From Prostheceraeus crozeri (lineage: Eukaryota > Platyhelminthes > Polycladida > Euryleptidae), in NCBI GenBank assembly GCA_907163375.1, contig CAJQUW010005334.1, positions 1-64,000 of the forward strand: a stretch of DNA of 64,000 bases, written 5' to 3'. The position numbers and the translations under genes are program-made. Shown one piece after another: positions 56,918 through 64,000 of this stretch; within the stretch, counting starts at the first letter, position 1, and every line of letters starts with the position of its first letter. The notes beneath the pieces were generated by a model, which saw nothing but the letters and a program-made list of their open reading frames with translations, ran no database searches and was not told the origin of the DNA.

Positions 56918-59159
56918 AAATGAACTGAAGGCTGGACACTATTTGAGATTTTTAGATGTTGATCAATAAATTCCAAGACAGCTGGCGTAAAATTGACTTG
57001 ACTATGTTTGCATGGCGTCTGAGTGATCATCAACTTGTGGGTAATGAATTGGAACACAACGGAATGTTCAGCAATTCACGGAATGTCCAACTGCATTTCA
57101 ATTTTCCTCTCGGGATCTTTTCGTGCATATGCCAACTAGAATTCCTTCCTAAATCCATTCCTGCTGAATTCACGCGCCCCCTCTTACCTGCTGCTATTGG
57201 CACATGTAGCTACATGTGGGTATAGGCCTGCATAACAATTGCATGTACATGTAATTTGCATAACTTAGTTCCGTGACTGTCACAGTTTTTAAGGAAATAT
57301 TTAGACCTCTTCAGTGTCTTCCCTCCATGAAGTCCTAGCGCTTATCCATCACTTACAATACAACTCATTACTAAAATTTATGTTCAACTGCAATTACGGC
57401 CTATAACCATAACCATGCCTCCTTCGTAGCATATTTCTACTGTCCTAATATGTTGTCAAACATTCCTAGCAATGCCTGTGGGTAATATGAGCATGCTCTA
57501 TCACCTATGCAAACCTTCCTGACACATGCCAACTACCACCACTATGACATGTAGGCCTATGCGCATGAAATATACAAGTCATCTTTGCGAAACTTCAACT
57601 CCTTCTTAAGATACGACCCAACACCGAAACCTAGGCAAACTTATACTCGTATTGATCCTCTATTCACCTACAATCCAGATTCGAAGCCCTCATCCCTGGA
57701 AACTAGCCCGTTCGCCAAACCTTACCCTAACACTAGCCGATTGCATATTCAAACACAAATTTAACTGTTATTGGATTTGCGCTTCCCTTGCCTTGCCCAT
57801 TCGCCTACTACCTTCCATACACTTAGTACATTATAAGAGCAAGTCATTAACTTCACATTTTATTCATATAGGAATTCACAACACTGACAAGTTTCAAAAA
57901 CAGACTGATTTTCACATGAAAGATACAATTTGTCCAACTTTACCAAACCATAGTATGTCAACAAAGTCGTGACACTGTCCCAGTCTACATACCACTATCA
58001 TACACAGGAATATCACAATTCACCAAAAATGCCACATCATGCTGAAACTCGTTCTTCGCAACGAGTTACACTAATTTCCACTATATTGAAGATTTCAGGA
58101 CACTGAAGTGAAACAGAAGAGAAGTGCACTTCATTTTCCAGCTCATCAATCCACAATCTTCTGCTCATTGAACAGCTTTGAAATTTGATTCATTGCACTG
58201 ACCAACACTAAGACACATCGTTGACGGTTTCTGAAAATCCTTTGGGTTAGCGTAGACGACCTGTTGAAGAAAAAAGGAATAATATTTACAAGATGTTAAC
58301 TGTTTACTTGTAACAGTAGAACTAAGGACTGACTGTCACAGTCAGATCCACAAATCACGATCGACATTGATATTCACGAGCAGAAGCAAGTAAACACGTC
58401 TAGCTAGATCACGTATTTTCTGCAAAATGAAATTGGGTCATTGTTGACTGTGTCTTACATAGAAAATGAAAATGATCACGTTCCTGATCCATTGACACAT
58501 TCATGGGTTGTAAATAGTTTTGTCTCAGATTCCTGCTCCTTACCAGGCCACTGTTATTCCGACGCAAAAATTCGCAAGAATTTATGCGTGCGAATAACGA
58601 TTTCCTTCGTTTCTCACCATCGGTATGCTGATATTTGATTTTATTTTTTTACAAGAATTTATACATTCTCATACGATGATGAAAATCATCCCAGCAGCCA
58701 TTTATAATGCACATACAGATACTCAAACAAATCAATCAAACTACCCTGGATGAATTAAAGAGCAAGGTTTCGATGTCTCCTTAGTCAATGAATACATGCA
58801 ATCATGGAAACACGAAATAAATAAATATTATAATCAATTTATCATTCAATCCAATTAATCTTTTATATTTCAGAGATGAAGCAAAAAATGTTGCACACGA
58901 ATCTCCAACAGCGTCAATCGTCATCATGCAGTGATCGAACTAGATAATAAAAGGAATAGCCTTCTAGACGTTTTATCTTTCGTTTTCAGCACGATGTAAA
59001 TATATGGCCCATTGTACATGCGTCGGCATTCTGAGTTCATTGTGGAGTTGCACTTTAACCATACACTTCAACGAGGAGGTTATGAACCATGAAGGATATA
59101 TTGCAGACCAAAATACATTTGACTTGGAGTGGAACAGGATAAAGACAGCTTGGTGCTGA

Positions 59160-59352
59160 AAAAGAGTGTGGTCGCAGCAAAGGCTGGGCAGGCATAAGAG
59201 AGACCTGATGGTGGAATTCGGAAGTGGAAAGCGCTGACAAAGAAAAGAAGTTGCGTTTCAAGCAATGGCAGCAAAGCAAGTGTGAGGCAACTAAAGCTCT
59301 CTATAAAAATGTAAAGAGATCACTATCAAATGAGACCGATGAACTGCAATGA
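59160..59352 (+). pseudogene. LINE linker relic (right arm)
   Basis: Plus-strand copy of the fragment described at 53828-54020, with the same internal stop; it ends SLSNETDELQ and a TGA. Confidence 0.5.
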
Positions 59353-60739
59353 AAATTATTATTGATGAAGTTGAAGATAGTTGATGCAAAAAACGTCAAA
59401 TTGACATAGGGCATATGCATCAAGCATTCAAATATGACATATGCATATCAAACATGCTCACTTATGTCCAATCTTTAATAGCGCATGTAAGTTTATAGCA
59501 ACGATCACAATTGGCATAAAGCATCTGCACTTACATGTAATTATGCCATGCTTCTCTGGAATTTATTTTGTAATATACAAGTATTAAGGTCATTATCATT
59601 GTATATCATGTCATTTGCCTGAAATTGAAGGCGTTTTACAATTAACTACTCAGCTACTAATGCTGTCATTCATTATTTTTGTGGCTGTAACAATTTGCAA
59701 TGCCTATCACGAGCAACGCAGTTCGTTCAGGGGAAGTGAAATTAATTTGAACATGTCCCGCACAAGCTATATTACAGATCAGGCCACATTGAGCCAAAAT
59801 CCTCTGACAGTGCCCCATCGAAAAAATGGGACTACATACATTTAAATTATATAAGCAAAAAATGGACCTAAACATCAAGAATTACAATTTTGAACATGCA
59901 TATAGTCAGTCTTTTGATATCAAAATTGCCATACTTTTGCGAGAGGATTTTTTCAAATGATTGTCGTCAATTGCTAGCAGGCTAGACGACCAATGATGTG
60001 ACTTTGTATCGAAGTTGGCCTTTAGGATCATACTTTTAAAAAAATTTCCTGAAAAACATGCAAACATATTAATAAGACTCAGTCAGATTTTTATATGTAC
60101 AGCATCTGAATGAAATCAGATTGCTCTACTCGTACTGAAGTAATTAAACTCTAAGTGATAAGTTGCACACAAAATTCAACTTTCCAAAATTTGCGGAAGT
60201 GCTTTCGAATTGTTCCTCACCTTCATTTTTCGCCTCTATACCGTACCGCGCAACCGCGAAAAAATTTTAAATACTGATAGCACGAATCGTCAAACTCGAT
60301 CACATGCACATAGAATTCCTGTGATACAGCAAATAAGAGCTTCATCTGTAATATTTCAATTTTAAACTACTAAATATTGGAAAATCATTCCCTTATGGTT
60401 ACTCATGGCTACTTATTTCCTGTAAAATTATCAGTGAATTTACATCATAGCCTCATGGCGCCTCTTTCAGAGCTGTGTCGGCTAGTGATAATCCAAGCGA
60501 CTTGCACTGAATCCTTACTTGTCTTTTGCCATTGAACAATGACTAATTGCATTTCCAGTCGCCCAGTGATAGACTTAGTATAGGCTAACGGATTATTCAC
60601 TTCGACCACAATTGAGCTACAAGCTTGCTCTATGACTACAAAAGCATAAGAACACAAAAAGGACCCGAGTCATTGAGTGGGTCACCGAATGGTGCCTTTG
60701 AACCAGTTTCATCACTGTTATACACACCATCATGCTATA

Positions 60740-61568
60740 ACTTTTTACTTTGTCACCGATATTCCTAGACATTCCAAATGTAAAGAATGATTTTAGAAGT
60801 GTTAAATATAATCGCAGCTCCATCGCTGAAATTCATCCTAGGAGATATTATTTCAAAAGAGAACTGAAGCCTCTTGTATTGACGAACTATTGTAAACACA
60901 TCAAAATCAAAATGTATCATTATACGCAAATCACCCCTTTGTAACCCGGTCTGTGTTCAAGGAATTGATTTTGTGACGGAACATAAGATCCTCGGGATTG
61001 TGTGGAGTGATGATCTAAAATGGCATAAGCATTTTAAGTATGTTGAGAAATTGTTCGTACAGCGTCTCCATAGTCTCAGAGTATTGAAGTGCTTCATATT
61101 TGTGTTGAAGATCTTATTTGTGTCTATAACTCCCTGCTGAGATCCCTCCTTGAATATTGTTCCCCACTTTTTGTTTCAATCCCTGTGTATTTATCCAAGA
61201 AGCTAGAAAAATTACAACGCCGAGCTCATCAGATAATTTGTGGATTTGACTTTGAATGTGACTGCTTGCCATCTTTGTCTTCCAGACGACTTGAACATTC
61301 AATTAGATTTTTTAGAAAGTGTACTTCTCCGGATTATATCTTGCATGGTATAACACTGCCAACCAGCAAACGATCAGGTCGAACAATTTTTGATCCATAC
61401 AAGACCAAACGCAGATGTGACGCCTTTTTTGTATTTATGTCATTGTATTTAAATGGGTACATTGATTCGCCAAATTGACTTCTAATGTAATTTGATTGTA
61501 CAAACTGACTTATGACTTATGTTATTATTTGATTATCATTTATGGAAATAAAACATTTCTATTCTATT
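60740..61568 (+). pseudogene. 5'-truncated CR1-like LINE 3' end (right arm)
   Basis: Mirror copy of 51613-52440 in the plus orientation, ending AATAAAACATTTCTATTCT. A one-base insertion near 60937 relative to the left arm shortens the first open frame after YHYTQIT, which is one of the few differences between the arms. Confidence 0.75.
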
Positions 61569-63085
61569 CTAACTAGGCTTCGAGGATTGCTGCAATCATC
61601 ATGCCTGAATGTTCGAATCTCTGTCTTCGTAGCCATGTATCTGAGGGTTGTTCCGAGGCACAAATCAAATTTCTCTGGTCGACCCGGCTTGCGAAGTTGT
61701 CGTGGAGATGTTCTTAGAATCTAATGATCTAGTTGTCATGGTGGTAAAAATCGATCACAGTATCTGATACATGCAAAAAGAGTCTGACATGTGGATTGGA
61801 TTTCCTAAAGTTTGATGGAATCATGACAATTTGAACACTCTAAAGGTATTCATGACTTAGGTAAGTGCAAGCAATAGTTGCATTGGCATCCACTGCCAGC
61901 TCATCTATATGTAGTTCAATATCATTCATGTGCAATCAAAAGTCCGAGATCAATGTGTCTGGTTGAAGATTAGGCGGGCTGAGCTTTCCCTAGTCCCCTG
62001 TTCACGCGTGCCTGTAGGATGCAAAGCAGGACCACGAAAGGTGAAGCAAGACAAACAAACAAATCAAGACACACACTTATTTCATTGAGGGATTTGGAGT
62101 CAAAAATTTCTGAGCAACTAGACACGACAACAAAAATGGAAGCTTGCTACCACCAGATAGCCGGTGTAATAGATGCGAGACCAAATATTTGCCGACTCAA
62201 CCCATGCAGTAGCCATAGCCATTCCATCAACATCTGCTTATTCATTACTCATTATTCATCTGCTGCATATGCACAGTGCCCTGTACATAGCACTCCCTTC
62301 TATTCTTTAGTTATCTATATAGGGTTGTTTCTAACTCCCTGCAATAAGACTAAACATTCATTGCAATGAAATAAAAGATACTTACTTTCCCTGCTGCCTT
62401 GAAACATGCCGTGTGCGTAGATATAGGCTGATAGCTTCGTTAATAGCGGCAGACCACAAAATTTCACGTCCAGCTGGTACGTTTAGAAATGCGTGCAGCG
62501 TTTAAACAAAATCTAACATAAATTTAGAAGGAATTTGTGACAGAAACATCCATGCACAAAATATATCAATCTGTAGTTTCCGACATTGTGTCAGCATTTT
62601 CTGTAAAAGCGTTGATATTTCTAGATAGAGTGAACAATTCTCTATCCAATGATACCAAGTTTGTTGTATGTTTTTGCAGGATAAAAATAACATCATGATC
62701 ACGTGAATGAAATATGTCCAATTTTGAATTATTGCTATTTAAATACAACTACTACAATTTCTTGTAAAACCATTGACATTTCTGGTGGTTTCATAAAATT
62801 TGCAGTCTTTTGATACCTCATAAACGCTGCAACTGTCCGTGGTTAAAATAACATCATAAACCGGTGTTTTCGACATTCTCGAACAATCCACATACCACTC
62901 CCCAGACAATTCTGCGGCATCTTTGATAAAACCAAGCATATTTCTGTAATGTATGGCTCCTATGTATCATAACATTTTCTTGGTTTTGATTGTAATCTTG
63001 TATTTAAAATAACATAAGAACATGGGGCCTAAATGACCATTTCTTGTGGGGCCTAAATGTACTGGGGCCTAATTGACTGGACACC

Positions 63086-63094
63086 CTCGTCACG
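63086..63094 (+). repeat. Candidate 9 bp target duplication, right
   Basis: CTCGTCACG, the direct repeat of 50084-50092, lies eight bases beyond the last matched base of the right arm. Confidence 0.4.
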
Positions 63095-63540
63095 GGAATT
63101 CCTATCGTTTCCTGAGAACGATTAGAGCAAGTTCGAAGCGATTACTACAGTTCGATAGGATCTCAGAGTCGGTGAAATTTCACACGACTTAAGCTGTTTC
63201 TTCGATTTAAGGCTCATATCATGACGTATCGAGTAGTTTTCACAAAGATAATACACAAGATTCATACAAGCAATATGGAAGTAAAACATACAATTTCGAA
63301 CACAATATCTGATTGCTACATTCGTGCTGAAACTTATTTTCAAGCTCATTTGACCAAGCATCGAATCACAGGTCTTCAATGAGAGATATTAGTGAATCAA
63401 TGCCTTTTGTGACAATTTCTCATCGATTCTTGTCAATCAAAAGTTTAATGCTCCTGACAACACACTGCGTTTTGGATGGCATATCAGATCTTATCTGAAA
63501 ACATGTATTTAATTAATGTTTTGTTCTGACATTTAGGATA
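63095..63540. other. Unassigned sequence right of the palindrome
   Basis: No gene supported; an 85-codon minus-strand frame (63122-63379) resembles nothing known. Confidence 0.35.
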
Positions 63541-63850
63541 ATTTGACTAATATTTCATAAATATTTAACAAAATTAAAAAGTTTTTTATAATTTTATTAT
63601 TTTGCTTGGAAACTGGTAGGCCTCTAACAAAATTAGCAAACATAGTAGGAATTTATCAAATTTTCTATTTTTCACAAAATTAGCAAACAGCTAGCAAGTT
63701 TCTAGCAAAATTATTCGGTTTGCTCGTCCCGGGGACTCGTACTCCAGGAATGACGTCGTGGGGATGTCATACAGTGACGTCGTGGGGATGTCCCCGATCG
63801 GTCTTGTGTTCACTGGGTATCTTTTGTTTCCAAATATCTCACGAGTTTGC
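63541..63850 (-). repeat. GC-rich GACGTC repeat, copy 2, with AT-rich flank
   Basis: AT-rich TTAGCAAA-type words are followed by CGTCCCGGGGACTCGTACTC and two tandem GTGACGTCGTGGGGATGTC-like units, inverted relative to 47331-47800. It then reads TTTCCAAATATCTCACGAGT, a 20-base word that also occurs at about 42502-42521, so a further dispersed repeat is joined here. Confidence 0.5.
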
Positions 63851-64000
63851 AGTCTTCCAACATGGTCGCTCATGTATAATGCTGCGTGGACTGTGTGTTT
63901 ATTCTTCACATATTCACCAACATATGGAGAATTTGTATCACTATGATCAAGGCTGTACAATAAAGCTTAACTTTCAAGCTAACAAGCAAACTCCAAAATT

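Larger units (their letters stand above)
56918..63078 (-). repeat. Right arm of the giant palindrome
   Basis: Reverse complement of 50099-56262 with about two indels and sparse substitutions over 6.16 kb. The innermost identical bases are AAATGAACTGAAGGC. Past the outer end both flanks lose similarity within about 20 bases, where mismatches are denser than in the rest of the arm. Confidence 0.95.

Noticed and set aside
50812-62369. Mirrored open frames in both palindrome arms as duplicated genes
   Set aside because: Apart from the LINE pieces none resembles a family, none has splice or codon support, and their pairing follows automatically from the palindrome.
50099-63078. Palindrome as a simple long-read adapter artefact
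   Set aside because: A missed hairpin adapter would leave almost no spacer and identical strands. Here a 655 bp unique spacer and several fixed indels separate the arms. Haplotype misassembly is still possible.

Overview
This is animal (metazoan) nuclear DNA, AT-rich and dominated by introns and mobile elements. Three pieces of host genes can be supported. (1) The first four coding exons of an unconventional myosin VI (MYO6), minus strand, 7622 down to 1742; the gene continues off the left edge. (2) Two coding exons of ENY2/Sus1, the SAGA deubiquitinase and TREX-2 mRNA-export subunit, plus strand, 33616-33752 and 40854-41011; the start-codon exon was not found. (3) Three in-phase exons of a DUF4806-domain gene, plus strand, 42972-47268. 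The gene content, tRNA-derived SINEs, mixed CR1/Jockey-like and RTE-like LINEs, and piggyBac, hAT and mariner elements fit a marine invertebrate, perhaps a deuterostome such as an echinoderm or hemichordate. That placement is an inference.

Layout. 1-7.6 kb: MYO6 exons and introns, holding a SINE, a 1.3 kb non-autonomous element and a LINE relic. 7.6-9.8 kb: MYO6 upstream flank with a frameshifted THAP-finger relic and a hairpin centred on a full CRE motif. 9.8-10.8 kb: internally deleted mariner. 11.1-13.7 kb: pieces of two LINEs in opposite orientation. 15.7-16.7 kb: hAT derivative with an 8 bp target duplication and a BED-finger remnant. 17.2-28.9 kb: an 11.7 kb structure bounded by about 62 bp inverted repeats (40 bp identical), with two long 175 bp satellite arrays in opposite orientation inside it. 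29-33.6 kb: SINE, dispersed repeat and unassigned sequence. 33.6-41 kb: ENY2 with a 7.1 kb intron that carries a second copy of the 1.3 kb element. 42-47.3 kb: DUF4806 gene, with an apparently whole 2.6 kb piggyBac in one intron in the sense orientation. 47.3-50 kb: hairpin and tandem repeats. 50.1-63.1 kb: a huge palindrome with 6.16 kb, nearly identical arms around a 655 bp spacer. 63.1-64 kb: AT-rich repeats.

The two most unusual structures are the foldback-like 11.7 kb satellite-armed element and the 13 kb palindrome, which is bounded by a candidate 9 bp direct repeat. Neither shows a recognisable transposase. The piggyBac is the only mobile element here with a full-length reading frame and all expected catalytic aspartates. 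The host genes are not functionally linked to one another; no operon-like organisation is expected.
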